A stretch of DNA of 12,550 nucleotides from an uncultured Collinsella sp. GTDB taxonomy: Bacteria; Actinomycetota; Coriobacteriia; Coriobacteriales; Coriobacteriaceae. Position numbers and translations under genes: made by a program. How positions within the stretch are numbered: position 1 is the first letter of the stretch; each line of letters opens with the position of its first letter. Shown here piece by piece: positions 6,360 to 12,550 of this stretch. Location: positions 1 to 12,550 of the forward strand of contig CAAELJ010000133.1 of NCBI GenBank assembly GCA_900756725.1. The letters are read 5' to 3'. Below the pieces are notes generated by a model. It did no database searches and had not been told where the DNA came from. It saw nothing but the letters and a program-made list of their open reading frames with translations.

Positions 6360-8687
6360 ATGGCAGATTCCAGCAAAAAGATGCAGATCGTGTTTGCCTC
6401 GGCCGAGTGCGCACCGTTTGTTAAGACCGGTGGCCTGGGCGACGTGGCGGGCTCGCTGCCTGCGGCGCTTGTGCGCGCCGGCGCCGAGGTCATCGTGATG
6501 GTGCCCAAGTACGCCACCATCAAGGACGAGTACAAGGCGCAGATGGTGCACTTTTCCGACTTTTACGTGAGCCTGGGCTGGCGCAACGAGTACTGCGGGC
6601 TGGAGAAGCTCGAGCACGACGGCGTCACCTATATGTTCGTTGACAACGAGCGCTACTTTGCGCGCGACTATCCGTACGGCTTTTTTGACGACGGCGAGCG
6701 CTTCGCGTTCTTCTCCAAGGCCATCACCGAGAGCCTGCAGCACCTGCCCGAGGGCTTTGAGTGCGACATCCTGCACTGCAACGACTGGCAGACGGCACTG
6801 GCGCCCGTGTTTTTGCGCGAGTTCTACCAGGGTCTGCCGCTGTACGACCGCGTCAAGACTGTGTTCTCGATCCACAACGTGGCGTTCCAGGGCCAGTTTA
6901 GCGACACCGTGATGGAGGACATCCTGGGTGTGGCGCATATTCCCGCGGCCGCCTCACAGCTGCGTTGCGACGCTTGCAGCGTCAACTACATGCTGGGCGC
7001 GCTTCGCTATGCCGACGCCATTACCACGGTGAGCCCCACCTATGCCAACGAGATCCAGACGCCCGAGTTTGGCGAGGGCCTGGACGGTGTGCTGCGCGAG
7101 CGCTCCTATGCGCTGCAGGGCATTTTGAATGGCATCGACGTCGCGGGCTTTGATCCGGCGACCGACAAGCGCATTGCCGCCAACTACACCGTGGAGGACC
7201 GTTCCGGCAAGGCCGTGTGCAAGGCCAAGCTGCAGGAGGAACTGGGGCTCGAGGTTCGCGACGACCGTCCGCTCATGGTGATGGTCACGCGCCTGACGCG
7301 CCAAAAGGGCATGGACCTGGTCATGTACGCGCTCGACCGCATCCTGGCAGGCGGCGTTCAGGTGGCCGTGCTGGGCACCGGCGACCGCGACTACGAGGAC
7401 GGCCTGCGCTACTTCCAGGACAAGTACCCCGGCACCATGGCCGCGCGCATCGAGTTCGATCCCGCGCTGTCGCAGCGTATGTATGCCGCCGCCGATATGT
7501 TCCTGATGCCTTCGAAGTTTGAGCCCTGCGGACTGTCGCAGATCATCGCCATGCGCTACGGCACCCTGCCCATCGTGCGCGAGACCGGTGGCCTTAAGGA
7601 CACCGTGCAGCCGTACAACGAGTTTACCGGCGAGGGCACGGGCTTCTCATTTACCAACTTTAACGGCGACGAGATGGGCGATGCGGTTTTCCGCGCGGCT
7701 CGTCTGTTCTGGGATAACCGCGACGCCTGGAACCAGCTGGTCACGCAGGCCATGAGCCAGGACTTTAGCTGGACGCGCTCGGCCGACAAGTATCTGGACC
7801 TGTACTTCTTTATGCATCCGGAGATTGAGAGGCCTGCGGCTGTTGTCGACGAGACTGAAGCTGTTGCTGAGCCGGTGGCCGCTGAAGAGCCCAAGGCCAA
7901 AGAGAAGCCGGTTGAGGCTGAGCCCGCAAAGGCCGAGCCTAAGGTGAAGGCTGAGGTTGCTCTTGAGGCAGAGGACGAGGTCAAGCCCGCTGCAAAGCCC
8001 GCAGCTAAGAAGACCACGACCCGCAAGACGACCACTAAGAAGGCTACGACGACCAAAGCTGCCGCGACAAAAACAACGGCTGCCAAGACAACGACCACGC
8101 GCAAGCGCACGACCGCCGCTGCCAAGAAGGCCGCCGAGGCCGAGGCTGCTCCCGAGGTAAAGGCCGAGGTCGCTGAGGCCAAACCGGCCGCCAAGGCTCC
8201 GGCAAAGACCGCTGCCAAAAAGACGACCACGACTGTCAAGAAGGCAACAGCTGCCAAGAAGACCACGGCAACGAAGTCGACGGCCGCCAAGGCTACTGCG
8301 ACCAAGGTCGCTCCGAAGGCTGCCGCAAAGCCCGCCGTCAAGGTCGAGGAGACGCCTGCCGAGCCCAAGGCCGAAGCAGCTGTCGAGGCCAAGCCGACCG
8401 CCAAGACCACCACGCGCAAGCGCACGACGACGGCCAAGAAGACCACGGCAAAGGCTGCCGCTCCTAAGGCAGAGGCTATGCCCGCCGCCGTCAAAGAGGA
8501 GACCAAGCCCGAGCCGGCACCGAAGGCCGCCGAGGTCAAGGCTAAGACCAAGGCTGCCCCGAAGGCAGAGGCTAAGCCCGAGCCTGCCAAGGAGACCCCG
8601 GTCTCCCCTGCCGCTCCGACCGAGAAAAAGGCTCCGACCAAGAAGACTTCCGTCCGCAAGGCAACGGCCACCCGCAAGCGCCGCTAA
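6360..8687 (+). CDS. glgA: ADP-glucose glycogen synthase with long C-terminal low-complexity tail
   Basis: GlgA (GT5) transfers glucose from ADP-glucose to the non-reducing end of alpha-1,4-glucan. Residues 1 to about 491 form the usual two-Rossmann-domain enzyme. FVKTGGLGDVAGSLP gives the ADP-glucose-binding Lys22; HCNDWQTA and SIHNVAFQG follow; VTRLTRQKGMDL opens the second domain; and SKFEPCGLSQIIAMRYGTLP gives the conserved Glu388. E. coli GlgA is 477 residues, so 775 residues here means about 284 extra at the C-terminus, all low-complexity (separate entry). The ATG at 6360 is chosen because AGGGAGA (6349-6355) lies just upstream; an in-frame TTG at 6342 would put that site inside the gene. 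glgA is the last gene before the terminator at 8722-8752. The catalytic core looks complete. GlgA assignment is firm; only the tail's role is unknown. Confidence 0.97.
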   Translation: MADSSKKMQIVFASAECAPFVKTGGLGDVAGSLPAALVRAGAEVIVMVPKYATIKDEYKAQMVHFSDFYVSLGWRNEYCGLEKLEHDGVTYMFVDNERYFARDYPYGFFDDGERFAFFSKAITESLQHLPEGFECDILHCNDWQTALAPVFLREFYQGLPLYDRVKTVFSIHNVAFQGQFSDTVMEDILGVAHIPAAASQLRCDACSVNYMLGALRYADAITTVSPTYANEIQTPEFGEGLDGVLRERSYALQGILNGIDVAGFDPATDKRIAANYTVEDRSGKAVCKAKLQEELGLEVRDDRPLMVMVTRLTRQKGMDLVMYALDRILAGGVQVAVLGTGDRDYEDGLRYFQDKYPGTMAARIEFDPALSQRMYAAADMFLMPSKFEPCGLSQIIAMRYGTLPIVRETGGLKDTVQPYNEFTGEGTGFSFTNFNGDEMGDAVFRAARLFWDNRDAWNQLVTQAMSQDFSWTRSADKYLDLYFFMHPEIERPAAVVDETEAVAEPVAAEEPKAKEKPVEAEPAKAEPKVKAEVALEAEDEVKPAAKPAAKKTTTRKTTTKKATTTKAAATKTTAAKTTTTRKRTTAAAKKAAEAEAAPEVKAEVAEAKPAAKAPAKTAAKKTTTTVKKATAAKKTTATKSTAAKATATKVAPKAAAKPAVKVEETPAEPKAEAAVEAKPTAKTTTRKRTTTAKKTTAKAAAPKAEAMPAAVKEETKPEPAPKAAEVKAKTKAAPKAEAKPEPAKETPVSPAAPTEKKAPTKKTSVRKATATRKRR
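8094..8428 (+). repeat. in-frame 20-base direct repeat in the glgA tail
   Basis: ACCACGCGCAAGCGCACGAC occurs identically at 8094-8113 and 8409-8428. The offset of 315 bases equals 105 codons, so both copies read in the same frame and encode the TTRKRTT block. Recombination between copies would remove 105 residues without breaking the frame. The identity was checked by reading both copies base by base. Confidence 0.85.
8253..8451 (+). repeat. in-frame 19-base direct repeat in the glgA tail
   Basis: GCCAAGAAGACCACGGCAA occurs identically at 8253-8271 and 8433-8451, 180 bases (60 codons) apart and in the same frame, encoding AKKTTA. Together with the 20-base repeat it suggests that parts of the tail grew by duplication of coding units. 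Confidence 0.8.
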
Positions 8688-8721
8688 TCCAGACGATCCA
8701 AAACCTCATCAAACCCTAAGC

Positions 8722-8752
8722 AAGGGGCGCTCCAACCGGGCGCCCCTTCTCT
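8722..8752 (+). terminator. rho-independent terminator after glgA
   Basis: AAGGGGCGC (8722-8730) pairs perfectly with GCGCCCCTT (8740-8748) around a nine-base loop. The stem is followed by CTCTGTTAAT, a modest pyrimidine/T tract. It lies 34 bases after the glgA stop and ends the glg transcription unit. The weak T-run is the only reservation. Confidence 0.8.
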
Positions 8753-8762
8753 GTTAATAGTT

Positions 8763-8780
8763 GGTAAAACGATTTTCTAG
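8763..8780. promoter_or_regulatory. imperfect CG-centred palindrome, possible regulator site
   Basis: GTAAAACGATTTTC (about 8764-8777) is an imperfect palindrome centred on CG, with five of seven half-site positions symmetric. LacI-family regulators, including MalR and CcpA types, bind CG-centred operators of this general form. It lies about 50 bases upstream of the proposed promoter of the GH13-GH77 gene. The match is weak and no regulator gene is in the window, so this is only a candidate. Confidence 0.2.
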
Positions 8781-8812
8781 GACAACCGTTCGCCGATGGT
8801 AAACGGATGTTG

Positions 8813-8842
8813 TTTATACAGCCTGTGTGCAACAGATATACT
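8813..8842 (+). promoter_or_regulatory. candidate promoter of the GH13-GH77 gene
   Basis: TATACT (8837-8842) is a five-of-six match to the -10 consensus. TTTATA (8813-8818), a four-of-six match to -35, lies 18 bases upstream. Transcription would start near 8849, giving a leader of about 55 bases before the ATG at 8904. A promoter is expected here because a terminator precedes this 216-base gap. A direct repeat CCTGTG (8822-8827 and 8848-8853) flanks the -10. Confidence 0.5.
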
Positions 8843-8903
8843 TACATCCTGTGCGTAAAGCCCATGGCCCGCAGGCCGTGATTCTATTGAACTGGACCGT
8901 ATT

Positions 8904-11900
8904 ATGAGATTGATTCACAACAGCCGTCTGCCGCAGTTTCGCACTCCGTTTGGCGCTGTGACCACTGGAACTTCCGTTTCCCTCTCGGTGATTTTGGAGG
9001 ATGCCGATCCCAACCAGGCAACGCTTACGTTGCGTACCTGGGTCGATGAGATCGGTGAGTCTCGGTATCCCATGACGCACGAGGGCGACGGCATATTTAC
9101 CGTAGAGCTTGAGTGCACCGAGCCCTGTCTTATCTGGTACAGCTTTATCTGCAATATCGAGGGCCAGCCCGAGGTCCGCTTGGGCGCACCGCAGGGTCGC
9201 ACCGGTGGCGAGGGCGTAACTTACGACTACGCCGAGGTGCCGTCCTTCCAGATTACCGTCTATAAGCACCGCGAAGTGCGTCCCGAGTGGTACGAGCGTG
9301 GCATGGTCTACCAGATCTTCCCCGATCGCTACGCCCGCGACGAGCACTGGCGCGAGCGCACGCTGGCCGAGGTCGAAAAACCACGCAACGGAATCCAGCG
9401 CCGCATGGTCGAGGACTGGAACAAGCCGCCCGTGTACGAGCGCGCCGAAGACGGCTCCATCAAAACCTGGGACTTCTACGGCGGGTCGCTCAAGGGCATC
9501 CAGGAAGACCTGCCTCGCATCGCCGAGCTGGGCTTTACAGCCATCTACCTCAACCCCATTTTTGAAGCCGCGAGCAACCACCGCTACGACACGGCCGACT
9601 ACACCAAGATCGACCCGATCCTGGGCACCGAGCAGGACTTTACCGAGCTGTGCCAGGCGGCCGAGAAGCTGGGCATCTCCATCATTCTGGATGGCGTCTT
9701 CAACCACACAGGCGACGACTCGATCTACTTTAACCGCTACGGCAACTACCCCGGTGTGGGCGCGTGGCAGAGCGAGGATTCGCCGTGGCGCGATGCGTTT
9801 TATTTCCACGAGGACGGCTCGTACGACTGCTGGTGGGGCGTGGGCAACATGCCCGCCATCAATGAGAGCTCCGAGCTGGTACGCGAGCGGCTTCTGGGCA
9901 AGGACGGCGTGATCCGTAAATGGCTACGTGCCGGCGCTCATGGCTGGCGCCTGGACGTCGCTGACGAGCTTTCCGACGACTTCCTGGCCGAGATCAAGAA
10001 GGCCGTACTTGACGAAAAGCCTGACGCACTGTTGCTCGGCGAAGTCTGGGAAGACGCCTCCAACAAGATTAGCTACGGCCATCTGCGTCGCTACCTACAG
10101 GGCTCCGAGTTGGACTCTGCTATGGATTACCCCTTCCGCGACATGGTCATCGGCTTTTTGATGGGCTACAAGAACGCCTACGAGGCCGCTGAGGATATCG
10201 AGACCCTGCGCGAGAACTACCCGAGCGAGGCATTGTCCTGCGCGCTCAACCTGCTGTCGAGCCACGACCGCCCGCGTATCATCTCGGTGCTCGGCGGCGG
10301 CCCCGACGAGTCGCAGCTGCCCGAGTGCGAGCGCAGCAAATGGCGCCTGGACGAGAACTCGATGGGCCTGGCCAAGAGCCGTTTTTGGCTCGCCACGCTC
10401 ATGCAGATGACCTTCCCCGGCGTGCCTTCGATCTACTACGGCGACGAATACGGCCTGGAGGGCCTAACCGATCCGGGCAACCGCCGCACCCTGCCGACCA
10501 AGGACCAACTGCACGACTTCGACACGCTGGCTATTGTCAAAAACGCCTCCGCCGTACGCCGCGCACTGCCGTTTATGATCGACGGCGAGATCAAGGCCTT
10601 CGCGCTCAACGACGAGGTGCTGGCATACAACCGCACAGGCAAGGATGGCGAGGCCGCGACGGTTATCATCAACCGCAGCCTGCGCAATTCGCACCGCGTA
10701 ACGATTCCGGCGCTCGGCGAATGTGCGAGCGACGTGATTAGTGGCCACGAGTGCGAAATCCACAACGGTACCGTCACGCTCGACCTGTATCCGCTGGGCT
10801 CGTCGATCATCTATCACCATGCCGAGCAGCGTCTGCAAGAGCCGCTCGATCACGGCGCGGGCGTCGTGTGCCATATCACCTCGGTGCCCACCGACGATGG
10901 CAAGCCCGGTACGATCGGCGCGCCCACGCGTCGCTTTATCGACCATCTGGCCGCAATGGGCATGCGCTACTGGCAGGTTCTCCCCGTCAACCCCACGGAC
11001 TTCTTCCGCTCACCTTACGCCGGTCCTTCGGCCTTTGCGGGCAATATCGACCTGCTACCCGAGAGCCACGAGGAGCTGGCAGCCGACTTTGAGACCTGGA
11101 AGGCCCGCGGAGGCGAGGATGCCGATCCGCTGTACACCGCGTTTAAACATCGCAATGCCGATTGGCTCGAGAAATACTGCGTCTACATGGCCGTCAAAAA
11201 GTACTTTGAGGGCGAGTCGCGCCATGATTGGCCGGCAGATGTCGCGCGATACAACGAGCATCTGATCGACGACAAGCGCTTCCACAACGAGGCCGAGCTT
11301 CAGGCGTACATGCAGTACCGCTTTGACCTGGCTTGGTGCGAGCTCATGAACTATGCGCACAAAAAGGGCATCGAGGTTATCGGGGATATTCCTATGTACG
11401 TGTCTGACGATTCGGCAGATGCGTGGAGCGAGCCCGAGAACTTCTGGCTGTCCGATACCGGCAAGGCGATCGAGATTTCCGGTGCGCCGCCCGACAACTT
11501 TGCACCCGAGGGCCAGGTGTGGGGCAACCCGACGTTCCGCTGGGACCACATGAAGCAGAACGGCTATAGCTGGTGGATGGATCGCCTGCGCCGCGCGTTC
11601 TCGCTCTACGACCGTGTGCGTCTGGATCACTTCCTGGGCTTCCACAGCTATTTCAGCATTCCCGCGGGCAAGGCTTGCGCCGACGGCCGCTGGCTGGCGG
11701 GCCCGGGCAAGGACCTGTTCCAGACCGCCTACGACGAGCTGGGTCCGCTCAACTTTATCGCGGAGGACCTGGGCTATTTGACGCCCGGTGTTCGCGCCAT
11801 GGCTTCGACCTGCGGCTTCCCCGGCATGGACATGCTGGAGTTTAGCGACTACGACGTTCGTTGCGGCGTGCATCCCACGCCGGGCAAAATCCTGTACACC

Positions 11901-12200
11901 TCGACGCACGATACGTCGACGCTGGCCGGTTGGTGCACGCGTTCCTTTGCGGGCGGCGATGAACCGAGCGGTGTTGAGGTGGCGGCCAAGCTGATGAGCG
12001 ACGCGCTGGCAAGCGACGCTCCCCTGGTGATGATGCCGCTACAGGATATCCTGGGGCTTAGCGACGACGCTCGAATGAACGTTCCGGGCGTTGCCACGGG
12101 CAACTGGATTTGGCAGGCTGACGAGGCGGACATTGCAGCCGCCGAGGGCAAAACTGCGCAGCTCCTGCGCAACACCCATAGATTCTGGGGCGAGGCGTGA
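8904..12200 (+). CDS. GH13 neopullulanase/amylopullulanase-like enzyme fused to GH77 4-alpha-glucanotransferase
   Basis: One uninterrupted 1098-residue frame holds two enzymes. Residues 1 to about 125 form a beta-sandwich N-terminal domain (CBM34-like). GH13 runs from about 127: region I ILDGVFNHTG (Asp263), region II GWRLDVADEL (nucleophile Asp351), region III LLGEVWED (acid/base Glu380), region IV LLSSHDRPRI (Asp455), plus NMPAINE. Its beta domain ends near 640. From about 650 a MalQ-type GH77 follows: HITSVP, QVLPVNPTDFFRSPYAGPSA, GDIPMYVSDDSADAW, GAPPDNFAPEGQVWGNP, RLDHFLGF (nucleophile Asp908), IAEDLG (acid/base Glu954) and STHDTSTLAGW (Asp1003). Both active sites look intact. The product probably hydrolyses and disproportionates malto-oligosaccharides left by GlgP. 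No signal peptide is visible, so it is cytoplasmic. The ribosome-binding site is weak (only GGA at 8894-8896); the N-terminus MRLIHNSRLPQFRTPFGA fits the family, supporting this start. Exact substrate (glycogen, pullulan, cyclodextrin) is undecided. Confidence 0.93.
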   Translation: MRLIHNSRLPQFRTPFGAVTTGTSVSLSVILEDADPNQATLTLRTWVDEIGESRYPMTHEGDGIFTVELECTEPCLIWYSFICNIEGQPEVRLGAPQGRTGGEGVTYDYAEVPSFQITVYKHREVRPEWYERGMVYQIFPDRYARDEHWRERTLAEVEKPRNGIQRRMVEDWNKPPVYERAEDGSIKTWDFYGGSLKGIQEDLPRIAELGFTAIYLNPIFEAASNHRYDTADYTKIDPILGTEQDFTELCQAAEKLGISIILDGVFNHTGDDSIYFNRYGNYPGVGAWQSEDSPWRDAFYFHEDGSYDCWWGVGNMPAINESSELVRERLLGKDGVIRKWLRAGAHGWRLDVADELSDDFLAEIKKAVLDEKPDALLLGEVWEDASNKISYGHLRRYLQGSELDSAMDYPFRDMVIGFLMGYKNAYEAAEDIETLRENYPSEALSCALNLLSSHDRPRIISVLGGGPDESQLPECERSKWRLDENSMGLAKSRFWLATLMQMTFPGVPSIYYGDEYGLEGLTDPGNRRTLPTKDQLHDFDTLAIVKNASAVRRALPFMIDGEIKAFALNDEVLAYNRTGKDGEAATVIINRSLRNSHRVTIPALGECASDVISGHECEIHNGTVTLDLYPLGSSIIYHHAEQRLQEPLDHGAGVVCHITSVPTDDGKPGTIGAPTRRFIDHLAAMGMRYWQVLPVNPTDFFRSPYAGPSAFAGNIDLLPESHEELAADFETWKARGGEDADPLYTAFKHRNADWLEKYCVYMAVKKYFEGESRHDWPADVARYNEHLIDDKRFHNEAELQAYMQYRFDLAWCELMNYAHKKGIEVIGDIPMYVSDDSADAWSEPENFWLSDTGKAIEISGAPPDNFAPEGQVWGNPTFRWDHMKQNGYSWWMDRLRRAFSLYDRVRLDHFLGFHSYFSIPAGKACADGRWLAGPGKDLFQTAYDELGPLNFIAEDLGYLTPGVRAMASTCGFPGMDMLEFSDYDVRCGVHPTPGKILYTSTHDTSTLAGWCTRSFAGGDEPSGVEVAAKLMSDALASDAPLVMMPLQDILGLSDDARMNVPGVATGNWIWQADEADIAAAEGKTAQLLRNTHRFWGEA

Positions 12201-12244
12201 TAAAACGCCCGATATAGGGTACAGTTACAGACGTTTGAATTTTT

Positions 12245-12269
12245 GCGGGCAGAGTAATCTGCCCGCTTT
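12245..12269 (+). terminator. rho-independent terminator-like hairpin after the fusion gene
   Basis: GCGGGCAGA (12245-12253) pairs perfectly with TCTGCCCGC (12258-12266) around the tetraloop GTAA, a stable GNRA type. TTT then G follows. It lies 44 bases after the fusion-gene stop and 19 bases before the next ATG. It may terminate only part of the transcripts, because the following small gene has no obvious promoter of its own between the hairpin and its start. Confidence 0.7.
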
Positions 12270-12288
12270 GTGCTGAAAAGGAAGTATT

Positions 12289-12525
12289 ATGGCGCGCTAC
12301 GATTACAAGTGCTCGAGCTGCGGCAACGTATTTGAGGTTGAGCATCCCATGTCCGAGACTCCCGAGGTCGTGTGCCCGAGCTGCGGCGCTCCGGCATCGA
12401 AGACGTTCTCGGCCAGCGGCATTAAATTTGAGGGCAGCGGTTTCTACAACACCGACCAGCGAAGCGGCGGCTCCAGCACCAGCGCCACCAGCGGCTGCTG
12501 CGCCAACTGCCCTCACAGCCACTAG
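12289..12525 (+). CDS. FmdB-family small zinc-ribbon protein
   Basis: The 78-residue protein begins MARYDYKCSSCGNVFEVEH, the standard opening of the FmdB/CxxC_CxxC_SSSS putative regulatory family. Cys8, Cys11, Cys29 and Cys32 form two CxxC knuckles expected to bind one zinc. The middle (SASGIKFEGSGFYNTD) is also typical of the family. The last part is Ser/Gly-rich and ends in GCCANCPHSH, adding three Cys (70, 71, 74) and two His that could bind a second metal. The start at 12289 has AAAAGGAAG (12276-12284) just upstream. It follows the fusion gene on the same strand but is separated by a hairpin, so shared expression is uncertain. The biochemical role of this family is poorly known; a link to glycogen is not implied. 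Confidence 0.88.
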   Translation: MARYDYKCSSCGNVFEVEHPMSETPEVVCPSCGAPASKTFSASGIKFEGSGFYNTDQRSGGSSTSATSGCCANCPHSH

Positions 12526-12550
12526 AAACAACACGGCCCCGCGACCGATC

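Larger units (their letters stand above)
7833..8684 (+). repeat. acidic linker plus Lys/Thr/Ala/Arg repeat tail of GlgA
   Basis: This encodes about 284 residues (492-775) after the GlgA fold ends at HPEIER. Residues 493-541 are rich in Glu, Ala, Pro and Val (for example VDETEAVAEPVAAEEP). From residue 542 the chain becomes strongly basic, with degenerate KKTTT, AAKK, TTRK and KAEAKP units. Basic clusters recur as TTRKTTTKK, TTTRKRTTAAAKK, TTTRKRTTTAKK and a terminal ATRKRR. Short acidic patches (AEAEAAPEVKAEVAEAKP; VEETPAEPKAEAAVEAKP) interrupt the basic blocks. It is predicted to be disordered, with a H1- or HupB-like composition. Codons shift toward GCT/GCA and ACA/ACT compared with the GCC/GCG and ACC/ACG of the catalytic part. 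The frame stays open to the end and there is no frameshift. Confidence 0.88.

Noticed and set aside
8094..8451. CRISPR-like or tandem array
   Set aside because: The repeats are few, unevenly spaced and coding; no regular spacers are present.
7556..8677. 373-codon minus-strand frame opposite the glgA tail, rich in Val, Ala and Leu
   Set aside because: Its apparently hydrophobic composition is simply the complement of Lys/Ala/Thr codons; no start signal or family pattern supports it as a membrane protein.
7833..8684. Separate histone-like or DNA-binding gene in the glgA tail
   Set aside because: The reading frame is continuous with glgA, and no internal ribosome-binding site with a start codon was seen.
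8814..9809. 331-codon reading frame on the minus strand over the start of the fusion gene
   Set aside because: It lies opposite a gene with clear family motifs, has no recognisable domain, and is of the kind expected opposite G/C-biased codons in G+C-rich DNA.
12201..12244. Promoter for the FmdB-like gene in ATATAGGGTACAG
   Set aside because: No convincing -35 partner was found, and it would lie upstream of the terminator-like hairpin.

Overview
The window carries a glycogen-metabolism locus from a G+C-rich bacterium. All genes are on the + strand and tightly packed. Three things point to an anaerobic, gut-type actinobacterium of the Coriobacteriia, such as Collinsella: strong G/C bias at third codon positions, a GlgC/GlgD pair of the Firmicutes kind, and Lys/Ala-rich protein tails. 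This assignment is inference from style and gene content; no rRNA or other marker gene is present.

Layout. Positions 1-1361 hold the 3' part of glgB (branching enzyme), its 5' end lying outside the window. It is followed by glgP (glycogen phosphorylase, 1455-3881), glgC (ADP-glucose pyrophosphorylase, 3990-5138), glgD (its non-catalytic-looking paralogue, 5143-6270) and glgA (ADP-glucose glycogen synthase, 6360-8687). A strong hairpin terminator (8722-8752) closes this group. After a 216-base intergenic region with a plausible promoter comes one long gene (8904-12200). It fuses a GH13 neopullulanase/amylopullulanase-like enzyme to a GH77 4-alpha-glucanotransferase (MalQ). A second terminator-like hairpin (12245-12269) separates it from a small FmdB-type zinc-ribbon gene (12289-12525).

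How the genes work together. GlgC, probably with GlgD as partner, makes ADP-glucose. GlgA extends alpha-1,4 chains and GlgB adds alpha-1,6 branches. GlgP removes glucose-1-phosphate from chain ends. The GH13-GH77 fusion could hydrolyse and disproportionate the remaining short or branched malto-oligosaccharides. Synthesis and breakdown are therefore encoded side by side.

The most unusual feature is that both polymer-building enzymes end in long, low-complexity, cationic tails that resemble histone H1 or the tail of mycobacterial HupB. The tail is about 78 residues on GlgB. On GlgA it is about 284 residues: an acidic linker followed by Lys/Thr/Ala/Arg repeats. Neither tail is part of the normal catalytic fold. 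Other points are the GH13-GH77 fusion, strong hairpins in the glgB-glgP, glgP-glgC and glgD-glgA gaps (one able to cover the glgP ribosome-binding site), and a duplicated ribosome-binding/start segment before glgC that creates an eight-codon leader frame. I see no tRNA, rRNA, CRISPR array, insertion sequence or phage gene. No gap between genes exceeds 300 bases.
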